Shown here one piece after another: positions 38,001 through 48,699 of a stretch of 64,000 bases of DNA. A program made the position numbers and the translations under genes. Under the pieces are notes generated by a model. It searched no databases. It saw nothing but the letters and a program-made list of their open reading frames with translations, and was not told the DNA's origin. Each line of letters opens with the position of its first letter. Positions within the stretch are counted from its first letter, which is position 1. The DNA comes from Distichodus sexfasciatus. Lineage: Eukaryota; Chordata; Actinopteri; Characiformes; Distichodontidae. The stretch spans positions 372,001 through 436,000 of the forward strand of contig JAVGVS010000011.1 of assembly GCA_032718565.1 (NCBI GenBank), given 5' to 3'.

Positions 38001-38680
38001 CCATATGGTTACTTTAGCTGGTCAAAGTTGTCCATGTGAATTCCAAAGCTAATCTCTGACCTTTAACTTCACTGTTTGTTTTCTATAGACATCTTTAATC
38101 TGACCTTGCTCAGTTTCACACTCTTCCATCTCCTACCGCAGGAGTTCTCTCGCTTCCATGTGGAGATCACACCTATGCTGGAGAGACTGTTGAACAACAG
38201 GAAGGAGTGGAACGCTCTTAAGGAAATACATGAGGCCAAATTGGCCAAGATTGAAGAAGCCAAGAAGGCCAAGGAGGAGGCTGCAGCAGCATCTGCGTCT
38301 AAAAACGGTGAGTGAATGTTATTTTTTGCATATGTGGACATTTATAAATCCATAAATAACCGACATTATGCTGCTGTCTGTTGATCAAATGTGACCTTTT
38401 TGAAATGACAGAATCCACAGTTTCTTTTTCATGTGTGTGGAGTGGTCATTAGATCTTGACATGACCTTTAACGTTGTGCGGTTTAAGAAACAGAGAGAGG
38501 TGTAAAAATGTTCTCTAAGCTCTCATGCTAATGGGGCAGATTTTGACACTATGTGATGAGTCTTTGTATGTGGGATGTAGTGACCTTAAGTTATATGTCT
38601 TACGAACCCCCTTGATTCTCTCTGACCTTACAGGACCTCAAGCACCAGCTGCACAGTCCAAGACATGCGTCCTCAGTTAG
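25600..38680 (+). CDS. pde6a: Rod cGMP-specific 3',5'-cyclic phosphodiesterase subunit alpha, complete, 22 exons
   Basis: PDE6A pairs with PDE6B and two gamma subunits in rod outer-segment discs. It hydrolyses cGMP after activation by transducin. Coding exons: 25600-26076, 27908-28060, 28250-28339, 28417-28557, 29700-29774, 29872-29936, 30300-30366, 30487-30534, 31478-31627, 31877-32020, 32197-32262, 32359-32505, 32657-32764, 33477-33586, 33889-33976, 34132-34232, 34352-34459, 35020-35083, 36023-36097, 36498-36581, 38142-38307, 38634-38680. They sum to 2574 nt (857 aa plus stop) with every phase consistent; human PDE6A is 860 aa with, as I recall, 22 exons. Two GAF domains (about 75-220 and 255-430) precede the PDE catalytic domain (about 555-800). 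Metal-site motifs are HNWRH (560-564) and HDIDH (600-604). The C-terminus is CVLS, a CaaX box. The start MAVVNQDVAEKFLDS aligns with the human N-terminus. Membership of PDE6A rather than PDE6B rests on sequence similarity and on the slc26a2/ppargc1b neighbours. Confidence 0.97.
26600..26840. mobile_element. MITE-like repeat (TTCTTAAGAACAA family) in pde6a intron 1
   Basis: Shares the GATTTTCACAAAGATT block and CTTAAG-rich ends with 36690-36970 and 42680-43110. In intron 1 a related end is also seen near 26195-26245. Confidence 0.45.
27908..31627 (+). CDS. pde6a: pde6a exons 2-9 (end of GAF-A, GAF-B)
   Basis: Exon 2 reads from NDHFSDFVDTLTEY and ends DEE. Exon 3 is TLQKYLNFANL through RRGQ. 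Exon 4 holds VFEELTDIERQFHKALYTV and ends MTKTK. Exon 5 is EFFDLWPVLMGEVPP. Exons 6-7 hold KVIDYILHGKEDIKVIP and PADHWALVSGLPTYV. Exon 8 is the 16-codon ICNIMNAAQDDFFEFQ. Exon 9 is KEPLDESGW through MDETLME. All junctions are GT-AG and in phase. Confidence 0.95.
28585..28665 (-). repeat. LINE-like 3' tail in pde6a intron 4
   Basis: Reverse copy of the TTGACTTTG...GACAATAAAGTTT tail. It lies just after exon 4 and is followed at about 28720-28810 by a fragment of another dispersed repeat (GGGGGGCAGCAGCCTAAGCA). Confidence 0.55.
28971..29218. mobile_element. Palindromic MITE with GTGACCC ends in pde6a intron 4
   Basis: The first and last 85 or so bases are near-perfect inverted repeats, from GTGACCCGATCTGCCGTAAT inward. 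It is flanked by ATAT on both sides. As RNA or single-stranded DNA it would form a long hairpin. Confidence 0.85.
30611..31060. mobile_element. hAT-type MITE (CAGTGTTACAAAAGTAAC) in pde6a intron 8
   Basis: Flanked by TATATAAC on both sides (30603-30610, 31061-31068). The ends are inverted repeats around GTAAC/GTTAC and CCAACAC, a type widespread in fish. Confidence 0.7.
31225..31422 (+). repeat. tRNA-derived SINE, family C, 55 bp before pde6a exon 9
   Basis: Ends in GGATAAGGGCGTCTGCCAAA and TGGAAATGTAAATG, the same 3' end as the reverse copy at 42695-42893. The degraded tRNA-like head begins near 31245. Confidence 0.6.
32657..33586 (+). CDS. pde6a: pde6a exons 13-14, metal-binding core of the phosphodiesterase
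   Basis: Exon 13 (32657-32764) holds YHNWRHGFNVGQTMF with the catalytic histidine motif. Exon 14 (33477-33586) holds FCHDIDHRGTNNLYQ with the metal-coordinating HD pair. They are separated by an intron of about 0.7 kb whose last 300 bases are unusually GC-rich and non-repetitive. Confidence 0.95.
34468..34878. mobile_element. hAT-type MITE at the start of pde6a intron 17
   Basis: Starts TAGGGATGTAATC and ends ATTGCTACACCCTT. The left 8-mer GTAAGTAC (34460-34467) is the splice donor itself; the right 8-mer is GTTAGCAC (6 of 8 match). Confidence 0.65.
35085..36022 (+). other. pde6a: pde6a intron 18
   Basis: About 0.94 kb, strongly AT-rich. No repeat family or conserved block was recognised. 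Confidence 0.6.
36122..36155. repeat. (GGA)n microsatellite
   Basis: About nine GGA units in pde6a intron 19, 25 bp after the exon. Confidence 0.9.
36690..36970. mobile_element. MITE-like repeat (CCTCATTCATCAGCC ends)
   Basis: CCTCATTCATCAGCCATTCC on the left and TCGGTGTATGAGGC on the right are inverted-repeat-like, with CTTAAGAA-rich arms. Same family as 42680-43110. Confidence 0.55.
37075..37350 (+). pseudogene. Tc1-like transposase fragment, frameshifted
   Basis: Pieces SGVVKSYQKWSIEG, TTVAQ and DVNAGSDRK in changing frames match the helix-turn-helix part of fish Tc1 transposases. Deletions and frameshifts make it inactive. It lies in pde6a intron 20. Confidence 0.7.
37605..37730 (-). 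repeat. SINE family C-like fragment
   Basis: Contains AGAGCAACTTACATTTTCTA and GTCTTGCTCAAGGACACCAT, as in the middle part of 42695-42893. Confidence 0.45.
38142..38680 (+). CDS. pde6a: pde6a exons 21-22, C-terminal helix and CaaX tail
   Basis: Exon 21 (38142-38307) runs from EFSRFHVEITPMLERLLNNR into a lysine/glutamate/alanine-rich helical tail. Exon 22 (38634-38680) encodes the last 14 residues, ending KTCVLS and then TAG. The final four residues form a CaaX prenylation signal; X = Ser predicts farnesylation. Confidence 0.93.
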
Positions 38681-38806
38681 GCATCAGAAATATGGAATAT
38701 GGAAATCCTCTCCTTCAGTAATGAAATTACACAATATTATACCATCTTTTCATGTTTCAAAGCTTAGATCAAGCATAGAGGGACAAATCTACAACTTAAT
38801 GTATAA

Positions 38807-38812
38807 AATAAA
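38807..38812 (+). terminator. pde6a: Polyadenylation signal for pde6a
   Basis: A canonical AATAAA 127 bp after the stop codon, followed by TG/T-rich sequence. It is the first such signal after the stop. Confidence 0.6.
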
Positions 38813-40570
38813 CTTCAGTTTTCGATGATGAAGAAATTAACTTGTATTTTCATACTACAGCATTGTACAAAACGGTATGAATAACTATGCAGATTTGCAA
38901 AATGTATTACACATACTGTATATAAATGGGCTTTCATTATATTCAGGACTGTGCAAAAGTCTAGTCACCCCTTTTTGCTTTATATTGTACTTCCAAAAAG
39001 ACTGATTTTTTCATGCTTACACATATTGCAATAAATCACTGTTCCTATTATCTCCTTTTCCTAGCAGCGAAGGTACTAGGTACTCCTTTTCCTAAGATGT
39101 CTGATTTTGTGGCAGCTTTTCTCAAAAAATTGCAAGGAAAGTTGCTGTGTTTTTAGGCATTTTGTTGCAATAAAGTTGCAGAAATTGCTATTTTGTCCCC
39201 CTTCATAATGATTCTTTAACAATTAATTAAAACGAAAGAAACAAAACCACTACTTTTATTAAGCATTAATCATTTGGTTATTTTTGAAGGTAAATGTGAA
39301 GCGTTTTCATCACACACGTTTCCTGCATCTTCTAAATGTAGCAAGAAAGTGAGTTCGCTCACATATGGCTCGGAAAATGACAATGATTGGTCAGAAATTG
39401 CAGAAAAGTTGTGGTAATTGGTCAAAATTGCATGGTAGTAATGAATTTGCAGGGATTGGCTGAATTTGGCTTAATAGTTGTTACTGCAAAACCGTGAAAT
39501 CCTGCAGGGTCTGTCTTATTGGGTATTCTTCAATTCTACAGTTATATAATATCATATTGTTTGACATTTTTGAACTTTTTAATGACCCATTAATGAACAA
39601 ATGATGGTGAATGAGGCTTATTGTGCATATTAAATCCAAAATTATTTTAACAGTGTCTGTGAAGGTTCTTAATTGTCAGCTGGACTTCTTTTCAAACTTG
39701 TTGATGTTTAACCTCACAACGAAAAATGTTTCTTCAGTTCTAAAAAATCTGACAGGAAGTTCCAGGTATTTAATCTTAATGCAGGGGTAATCAATTCTGG
39801 TCCTGGAAGGGGTTGGTGTCCTGGAGGTTTTCCATGCTGCCTGATCAGTCTTTTCTGGTGGTTATCTACCTGAGACCAGGTGTGAACGTTCTGAAACCCA
39901 GCAGGATGGAAAACCTGCAGGACACCAGCCCTCCAGGACCGGAATTGATTACCCCTGCTCTAGTGTGTCAAAGACTACTATCAAGATGACAACCCCACTA
40001 AAATAAATAAATCAGTCCCTCCAGAAATTAACTGCTCTTTTAAAAAGATTGTTATGGTCTAAAATGCCTGATGTTGCAGCAGCTTTAAAAAGAAAAAAAA
40101 AGTGATTACAGCTGAAATGTTTTTAGCCGTTTTGTTGCGATCTTTCCCCTTTATAATTATTCTTTAACAATTAATTTAAATTAATTAATAAATGAATTAG
40201 AAAAAAATCAAAACCACAATTATTTTTGTTAACCATTAACTATTTAGTCATTTTTTTAACACATGTATGCCTTAACGTTTTGTGGGAAATGACAATTACT
40301 TGTCAAAACTGCAAGGTCGGGAGGAATTTGCAGGGATTGGCTGAATCTGCGCTAATAGTTGCAACATCGCGAAATCCTGGAAGGTCTGATAAATATTAGA
40401 TTTTAAGAAATGAGGAAGCCTTTCTCTTCCAGAATTTCAAAACGAAGTCTAGTTGCCTTGGAATCGAACTCTCAAGATGACCATGTCCTCGATGACTAAG
40501 AGTGTGCAGTTTGGATGAGGGGTGAAACGTCTTGAAGAACCTAAAAGAAATCTCGAAGTTCACAACTGAA
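38813..40570. other. Intergenic, no gene seen
   Basis: Two related blocks (about 39080-39510 and 40030-40390) share a TTGCAGGGATTGGCTGAAT-like segment and look like copies of one old repeat. A palindromic MITE lies between them. Confidence 0.5.
39782..39957. mobile_element. Short palindromic MITE (CAGGGGTAATCAATTC ends)
   Basis: CAGGGGTAATCAATTCTGG at the left and CCGGAATTGATTACCCCTG at the right form long inverted repeats. Confidence 0.7.
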
Positions 40571-41881
40571 CAGAGATGGACAGTAACTTGAGTACATTTA
40601 CTTGAGTACTGTACTTAAGTAGAGTTTTTGAGTATCTGTACTTCACTTGAATAGTATTTTATTTGGAAACTAATGACTTTCACTTCACTACATTTGAAAG
40701 ACAAATATACTTTTTACTTCACTACATTTCTATGAAGGTTCTCGTTACTTGTTACTTTCAAATCTGTGAATAATGTGGATGTTATTCCACCTTTTCTAAA
40801 AGGTAATTGGTTGTTTGGCAGGTGACAGTCTATCAGTAATCAGAGTTACATCACGCCTGTAGACTGGAACTATAAAACCAAGTTCAGACAGATGTGCTAT
40901 TTTCTGTCTTGATTAAAACATTGTTGCTGTTGGAAAGTCATGAAGCTAGAGGTGTAGAGCTGGATTTTAAGCAGGTTGGAATGTTGATTTGATGTTCTGA
41001 GCTGCTTTTACAGCTATTGCACTGTCCTCCTGATTAACAGTTGGGGTTGTGTTTTATTCTGTAACATTCTACCAGTTCCCTATTCTACAGCTTCTACAAG
41101 CTAGTCAGAGGCATTAGGTGTCGTGGCAATAATGCAACAATGTGGTGAAACAATTTGACTGTACGACTTTCACTTGTTTTGGAGTAACATTTGACTAGTG
41201 GTATCTGTACTTTCACTTACAGGGCATCCAGAAAGTATTCACAGCGCTCCACTTTTCCACAATATCCTATGTTACAGCCTTATTCCCAAATAGATTAAAT
41301 TCATCTTTTACCTCAAAATTCTGCACACAAGGCCACTGTGCTCACTGGGATCTGCAATGCTGCAGCAATTTTTCTGTAGCCTTCCCCAGATCTGTGCCTC
41401 GCCACGATCCTGTCTTGGAGGTCTACAGACAATTCCTTGGACGTCATGGCTTGGTTTGTGTTCTGACAGGCATGGTCAACTATGGGACCTTTTATAGAAA
41501 GGTGTGTGCCTTTCCAAACCATGACCAATCAACTCAATTTACCACAGGTGGACTGCAATCAAGTTGTAGAAACTTTTGAAGGATGATCAGTGGAAACAGG
41601 ATGCACCTGAGCTCACTTTTGAGGGTCATGGCAAATGCTGTGAAGACTTATGTAAATGTTCGATTTTAGTTTTTTATTTTTAATAAATTTGCAAAAGTTT
41701 CAAATAGACTTTTTTCACTTTGTCTTTATGGGGTATTGTGTATAGAATTTTGAGGAAAAATATAAATTTAATCTATTTGGGAATAAGACTGTAACATAGG
41801 ATATTGTGGAAAAAGTGGAGCGCTGTGAATACTTTCCGGATGCACTGTAAGTAATGATGTTAGCTACTTTGTCCACCTCTG
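40571..41881. mobile_element. hAT-type element interrupted by a Tc1 element
   Basis: Perfect 8-bp duplication CAACTGAA (40563-40570, 41882-41889). The ends are CAGAGATGGACAGTAACT and ACTTTGTCCACCTCTG, with TACTTGAGTACTGTACTTAA-type subterminal repeats. The Tc1 at 41220-41847 sits near the right end. Confidence 0.85.
41220..41847 (-). mobile_element. Internally deleted Tc1/mariner element
   Basis: Flanked by TA (41218-41219, 41848-41849). Inverted ends are CAGGGCATCCAGAAAGTATT and its near-complement finishing GGATGCACTG. On the minus strand it keeps a transposase start MTSKELSVDLQDRIVARHRS followed by GEGYRKIAAALQIPVSTVA, then is deleted. It is non-autonomous. Confidence 0.9.
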
Positions 41882-42059
41882 CAACTGAAGAAGCCTTGTG
41901 GATGAGAGGTGAAACGTCTCCAAGAATTTTGAAAAGAATTAATTTGCCTTTGATTCAAGCTTGCATTATTATGTTCAGCAGCCTGACACCAATTCAGCCG
42001 GGCAGAAAATAAATCAACTGACATGACTTTTTCAGTACATGTGTGTACCAGAGCCATGT

Positions 42060-42350
42060 TGTGTATATATTTGGTAACGGCAGCAGTGTGCCCTGAGGAA
42101 GCTGCACACTCGGCTGAGTTTATGTGCGTGCTGGTCGTCCCACTGGGACACCTTGTATAATGATCGTACAAAAGCCAGTGTGGAGGGTGGGGGGAATTTA
42201 GTGTTGGGGGCAATCGGGCAATCTGATTGGCTGGAGAGGAAGAAGGGAGCAGAGGAGGTTTGTTTATAGCACTAACGTCATCCCACGCACGCAGCAGCAG
42301 CACGTCAGCAGCCGAGTGACGTCACGGATTGCTGACAGTGCCAATACCTC
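42060..42350. promoter_or_regulatory. Promoter-like CpG/CRE block between pde6a and ppargc1b
   Basis: Contains a perfect CRE TGACGTCA (42317-42324), an inverted CCAAT box (GATTGGCT, about 42225) and TTTATAG nearby, in low-repeat DNA. No gene is recognised on either side; it could be an unannotated transcript start or an enhancer. Confidence 0.35.
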
Positions 42351-42694
42351 ATAGAGAGAGAAAGAGAGAGAGAGATGTCTGTACATTGTGAGCCTTGTGA
42401 TCACACTGACATCTAAATCACAAGCCAGCGGAGCGGCAAACTTCCAGCGTCCCCACCGGCGCCTACTTTAATGGGTTTTTGCTGTGTTCTGCTAGGATAT
42501 CCAAATCTGCCATTATCATAGTCTGCTACAATGATTTGAATCAAGAGACAGCAGTTGATATGAGGTAATATCATATTCTGATTTAACACAATGACATATC
42601 AAATCACGAAAAGCAGTGAAAATATAATTTGATGTTTTTATTTCTCAACACAATCAGACTTTAAGGTGAAAACATTGTGCCTCATCCACCAGTC

Positions 42695-42893
42695 ATTTTT
42701 CACATTTAAGGCATTTAGCAGACGCTCTTATCCAGAGCGACATCCATTTTCCTAATTTTATTTATTTTATTTTCCTGGAGCATTGAGGTTAAGGGCCTTG
42801 CTTAAGGACCCTATGATGGTAGTGCTGGAGGCAAGATTCAAACCTACAAGCTCTTGGTCTAGAGGCAAGTGTTCTAACCACTAGACCACCACC
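42695..42893 (-). repeat. tRNA-derived SINE, family C
   Basis: On the minus strand it has GGTCTAGTGGTTAGAACAC (A-box region) and GGTTTGAATC (B box), and it ends GGATAAGAGCGTCTGCTAAA. It interrupts a MITE at 42680-43110. A head-only copy lies at 52737-52842. Confidence 0.75.
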
Positions 42894-43124
42894 AAGAAGT
42901 AATTTGTATTTAAAACGCTGTTACACAGGTTTCACAAAGATTCTAGAAGATTCACCAATCTTCTCTTATTTGTTCTTAGGTAAGAGTGGTGAAGAATGCT
43001 TACACAAATTTTACTACATGCATGTTTGTTTTCTTAAGTTGTGTTAAGTTGTTTATAATTGTCTTAACTTTCTTTAAAAACGTGAGATGCTAGTGAATGA
43101 GTCAATATTGAACATAGCACAATA

Positions 43125-44990
43125 TAGACTTGTAGTCAAGACCGCCTAAACCAAGACCAAGACACTACCAAGACCAGAGGGTATCGAGACCAAGACTAAG
43201 ACCAAGACAGACCGAGTCAAGACCAAGACAAAGTCGAGGCGAGACCGAGACCGAGACCAAAAAAAAAAAGAAGATTCCCTTAACTTTTGTGTGCTGTTGA
43301 GGACTGACATGACGGGTACTGACTGGCCCCAAAGTCATCTGACAAAACAGCTAACACCTCCAACAACTGTCTAAAGAATGGTAAATATGTAATTGATTTC
43401 AATTATACTTAACTTGTAGACGAAATTGTAACATAAAATTGAAGATACACAATTATAAACTTGAAATTACATCATGTCCCATTGTAGTAGTACTAGCCAA
43501 ATTACGCCATATGATATCAACTTCCCTGAAATGGATTAGGCCTGTTAAGTCAACACAATGTGATATGCAGATGTTATTTAAAAGTCAATGGTCACATTTA
43601 TTTAGTCAAACAACACCAGTTTAAGTAAAATACTGTAATCAAACAATATAAAGACGTGCACACACGTCACATGAATCAAATACAAACTACAAATACTACA
43701 TACCAATACAAACTGCACATCAACTTGTGCATTAATAAGAATAAGGACAAGTGCTTAAAAGATTCTGACATCTTGCCGATAGCCACTGATAGAGCTAGCT
43801 ACCTGTACTTAGCATGTAGTTCTTCACCAGAAAAGTTGTCTGCAGAGAAGCTTGCAAAAAATATATAAATCTGTCCCAAAATAATGTATACCGCGCGTGT
43901 GAGAAGAACACGTGATAAATAACAATAATACATATACATGATCTGGCTGGAAAGGTAGGTAAAAGAGTTTGAAGATGGGTAGCTGGCTACTGGCTATCTT
44001 ACCTTTCAGGGTGTTTTTGCTCCAGGTGCCTGGTGATGGTTGAGATAGTCCCGGTGTTCTGTCGATTTATGCTGCCTTGTTGAAAAATGGCAGAGTCTAT
44101 CGATTTACGCCACCGCATTGGAAAATGCTACCTTATGGTTTCCTTTTTAAATGGTGTATTTCCCATAACAGTATATGTTTCACAGAAATATTTTTGTCAT
44201 TCTTTTAATTAAAAAGAAAAATATGTGGAGCAAGGTTTCATGCTATTTATCAAATTTATGAAAAAATAATAATAAAATAGTGTCCCTTATCACATGATGT
44301 TCCCATTGCAAAATCTTATAATATTATATCAATACTTATGGTTTGATGCCCTATTATATTAGCTTTAATTAAAATATCAAGGGTAGCATAATTCGATAGA
44401 CTAATGTACCCTACCAAAAATGCTCCCAGTGCAAAATGTGACTGCGGGTGAGGGGTGTTGTCTCGGTCAAGGAGACTTTGCAAAATCTGCATTTTGCCGA
44501 ATGCTTCTTTTTCGAACCTGTGCTGCAAAAAAACACTGTGTTCTATGAAAGCAAACTTTATGACTGAAGAATTCGCTGACATTATTCCTGTAACTAACTG
44601 ACTAGCCTAATACTGCTGACATTACTGTAACTGACTGACTAGGCTTACTGCTCACTGTGATGCTGGATCTAATGTTTAACTAGCGCTACACTTGCATATT
44701 TTGATTGGATGAGTGTCAATGTCTGAATCACAACAAAATACACGTATGTCGTTGATTTGAAGGGTTGCATTTGAAGCGCGCGAAAGCTGAAATAATAATG
44801 TTGCATTATCGAACGTTACGTTGTGTCATGGATACTGTTGGCTCCAAATCTCCCAACCACTATGTCGATCTGAGACAGCAAGACCAAGACAAGACCGAGA
44901 CAAGACCGAGACAATAGACCGTCGAGACTGTGACAAGACCAAGACCACATAAAAGTGGTCTCGAGACCGGTCTCGAGACATCCAACTCTA
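43125..44990. mobile_element. hAT-type element with GACCAAGAC repeats
   Basis: Flanked by GCACAATA and GTACAATA (7 of 8 match). The ends are TAGACTTGTAG and CATCCAACTCTA. Both arms carry short AAGACC/GAGACC direct repeats, and the right arm has a GGTCTCGAGACCGGTCTCGA palindrome. No transposase ORF. Confidence 0.7.
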
Positions 44991-44999
44991 GTACAATAC

Positions 45000-47780
45000 C
45001 ACTTTTTTATTGTCCGATACCGATATTGTAACTTTAGATATCTGCCAATACGATACAAATCTGATATAGTCTCTGAATATTTTTTAAACAGAAAATAATG
45101 CTTTTAAACGTCTGAATACATGACTGATTATTCCGTTATGCTTAAGGAAATACTTGACTTAAATACTGTTTTCCTAAAATAATGAAATAATTACACACTG
45201 ATATGTACATGCTAAATTATTTATTAAAATAACATCTCACAAATTATTCATTTAATCCTGCAGCACTACAACCATCAGGAACACAGAGATTGTGAGCGAG
45301 AGCTGGTTTTGTTAAGGAAATGAAACAGTATAATGGTGTGATTTGCTTGTTCTGCTCATTGTCTTATCAATATGTACGAATTAGAGCGAATGTCGAACAA
45401 TAAACCAGCTTTACCGCAGTGCCACTTTCCATGCATAACCAATTGAGCGTGTGCATATTTACAGATTGGCTCCATGGATCGGTCCAGTGCCACCGATACC
45501 CTAACTCTAACCCTAACCCTAGAGGCCCAAGCTTAAAATAGACCTTGTGCTCAATATATTATGTGTACCAATGTCTTCATTTTGGATCACTGCTATGGCT
45601 TCACTGACCACTGAATCGATGTATATTGATGTATCTTTAAATTCCTTGTTGGGAACTCCGCATTATTTCTAAATATCCAGCCCAGCAGCCTTTCCCATGC
45701 ATCTCTGTCTTAAAAACTTGCAATTCTGCCAAAATCAGGGATAAAGTCGTTTTCAGAACAGATGCTGTTGAGGTTTCTGCTGCCCTCCACAAACTCTCGT
45801 CCAATCTGCACTAGACTGTTCCCTAATACCCATTCCAAGAACAATTACACAACACCGACAGACAGTGCCTTGGAAGATGTTCCGTTCCCAAACATTAACT
45901 ATACTAATCTTCATCAGGTATTTACTCTTGAAATAAAGTTTATAACAGGAAAAAATGTAACAGTGCAGATATTAAAATATGGGCACAGGCCAAAAAAAAG
46001 TTTTTCATTAGGATTTTTTATTTTCTGGAGGCCAATCAATGAATATATATATATATACCTTTTACAGTATGTGAGGATCAATTTCTACAGTTTAATAATG
46101 TAAACAATCTCAGAGGAGAAATGTATTCAGTTTAAAAGCCGTCTTCTTTTTTTCCTTTTAACTATTTACATGAATTAAAATATAATTTATAACATCAGAT
46201 AATTTTCCACTGTATAGATAATCTGTGAAACTAGATTTTAACAATTCAAAAATACTGAAATGCATTTGTCTCCATTCTCAAGACATATGAAATCACACAA
46301 TATAAAGAAAAACACCGTTAAAAGACGTCCAAGCTAAGTGGCATATAAATAAAAAAAAAAGAGAACAAACTCAAAATAAAAACAATATATGTAAAAATAT
46401 AAAATCTTACTAGCTGTATTTACCGTATACCAAAAACTAAGTTAAAAAAGGGAAAAAAAATCATGTTGAATTTGATAGACATTAGATGTAAAGATGAAAA
46501 TAAAATCAATTAGAAATGAAACAACAAAGAACTCAACGTTATGCCCTTTGACGCCGATCTCGTTTCCAACCAAAGACAAGGTCTCCAAGCAGCAAGACTG
46601 TGACCATCACTGGCTTCATGGATACACAAAGACATCAGAGGCATTGGATCAGCCGAGCCGCTGGCGCCAAAAAAATACGTTAAATGGGAGTTTGATAATG
46701 TGGTACAGCACAGACAATATAAACATTTCCCAAATACAAGGTGGTGATTTAGTGGCCAAATCTTCCAGTATTGCAATATACGCAGTGAACATCGAGTTCA
46801 GAGGGTAATGACATGGTTTGTGTTTTGTTTTTTTCAAGTCAACACAAAGAAACCACACAAGCCGTCGACCCCCTACCCATTCCCCACACACAGAGAGACA
46901 CACCCGCACAATGAGACCCAAGCAGTTTAACAGTAACATTCATTCAAGAAACGGATTTAATGCCATACCATCACCTCTCCTGTACAAACATCAAACACAC
47001 CTTTTTTTGGTCAGCTCGTCTCGTGATCGTGATTGCTGAAATGAAGATGTATTGCATTTAAAGTGGGTTCCCTTTGGACATTTCTTTTTATTATTCCTTA
47101 AATTTTGGATCATCTCGCTCTGTACATTCTCGATTGACATTGTATGTTGAAATGTAAATATAAGTGCTTTCAAACGCTGAAAAAAACCAAAGTTAAAGAT
47201 CTCTTTAAGAAATTATAGCATCTATAGATATCTACACAAACCCAAATACATATATTCATATACATATATATTTATATGTACGTATACACTCAATATGGCT
47301 GTATTGAAAAGGTTTATTTAAGAAAACGGACTGGCGTTTTTAAAGGACACTAAACGTTGTTTTTATTTATTTAAAAGCTGGACAGCTGCGTTTTCCTCTC
47401 GGCTTCTAAGGCTCTTCCTGTGAGACGGAGTCTTCAGTCCGTCCCTTATTTGACCTACTGAAGTTTCCCAGGGCTGTCTGACAATCTCAAGACTTCAGCA
47501 GGCCTTCAGCAGCAACTGCACACACAACATATACACACTCTCTCGTTCGCTCACACATACACACACTGTGTTCTGAGTTTGCACCTCAAACTTGACTGTG
47601 TTCTTGACACTGCGTCAGAGTTCAAATTTAGTCGATCCCGAAACTAGTGCAGACTCACAACTAAATTCTACGACAGTGTATTAGGGACACAGCAGATTTT
47701 TTTTTTAATGGAGAGGAGAAAAACAGGGCTAAAATTCTGAGGAAATAAAGTCAGAAATTCCAAGATTTAAGTCGTACATT
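45000..47780. other. Intergenic AT-rich DNA
   Basis: A short telomere-like CTAACCCTAACCCTA run sits at about 45505-45520. No gene was recognised. Low-complexity A/T dominates. Confidence 0.45.
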
Positions 47781-47784
47781 TACG

Positions 47785-48400
47785 ACAAGAAAACTTGACA
47801 TTTACATTCTGAGAATATCTCATTTTTCCTTCTTGCAAATTTGTGCTTTTTTTTTCCTTGTAAATCTGCCGCTTTATGTTCTCGAGAGAATATCATACTT
47901 TCTTCTCGCAAATTTGTGACTTTATGATCATGGAGAATATCTGACTTTTTTCGTAAATATGCCACTTTAATGTCAGAGAATATCCAACTCTTCTTCTAGC
48001 AAAAGTACGACTTTAATCTAGGAATATTTTTACTTTTTTTCTCGCAAATTTGTTTTTTTTGTTTGTTTGTTTTTTTTGCGAATTTGTGACCATCATCTTG
48101 GACTATATCTGAGTTTTTCTGGCAAATTTGTTTTGGTTTTTTTTTTTTTTTTGGCGAATTTGTGACCATCATCTTGGAGTATATCTGAGTTTTCCTCGCA
48201 AATTTGTGAGTTTTTTTCCCCCGTAATTTTGCCACTTTAATCTCAGAGAATATCCTACTTTCTTCTCGTAAATGTACGACTTTAATCTAGGATTTTAAAA
48301 ACTTTTTTAAATCACAAAATTGTGTTTTTTTCCTACTAAATTTGCCACTTTAATCTCAGAGAATATCCGACTTTTCATCTCGCATATGTAAGGTTTATTC
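47785..48400. repeat. Degenerate minisatellite, unit about 70 bp
   Basis: Repeats of CTCGCAAATTTG...CCACTTTAATCTCAGAGAAT with variable T-runs, at least eight imperfect units. Confidence 0.75.
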
Positions 48401-48589
48401 TAGCAATTTGGGCCATAATTTATAACCTGGCATTTCACATCTGTAAATATTTGTTTAAACCTGTATTTTAATAACATTTAAATACTGTATACGTATTTTT
48501 TTCACATTTACATATTTCATCTTTTTAACTTACATTCCTCGTTCTACTTTTAACTTTTTTTCTAGAGTTGCACAGTCAAGAAAGAGCGC

Positions 48590-48662
48590 TTCAGGACACA
48601 TCTCGCTGCATGTTGTAATTGTATAATTCCGTATGTGACGAATAAAGAATCTTGAATCCGAA
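48590..48662 (+). repeat. LINE-like 3' end (CTTGAATC tail)
   Basis: GTGACGAATAAAGAATCTTGAATCC is a typical L2/Rex1-like non-LTR retrotransposon tail in fish; only the end is present. Confidence 0.45.
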
Positions 48663-48699
48663 TTTCTGACTTTTTTTCTCCAAATTTTGCTCCATTTGC

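Noticed and set aside
41860..42303. 147-codon minus-strand ORF
   Set aside because: Its 3' part lies in the end of a hAT element and the rest shows no conserved motif; probably chance.
45497..45522. CCCTAA repeats as an interstitial telomere
   Set aside because: Only about two exact units plus one imperfect; too short to claim a chromosome-fusion scar.
47785..48400. CRISPR-like array
   Set aside because: Units are imperfect and contiguous without unique spacers, and this is a vertebrate genome; it is a minisatellite.
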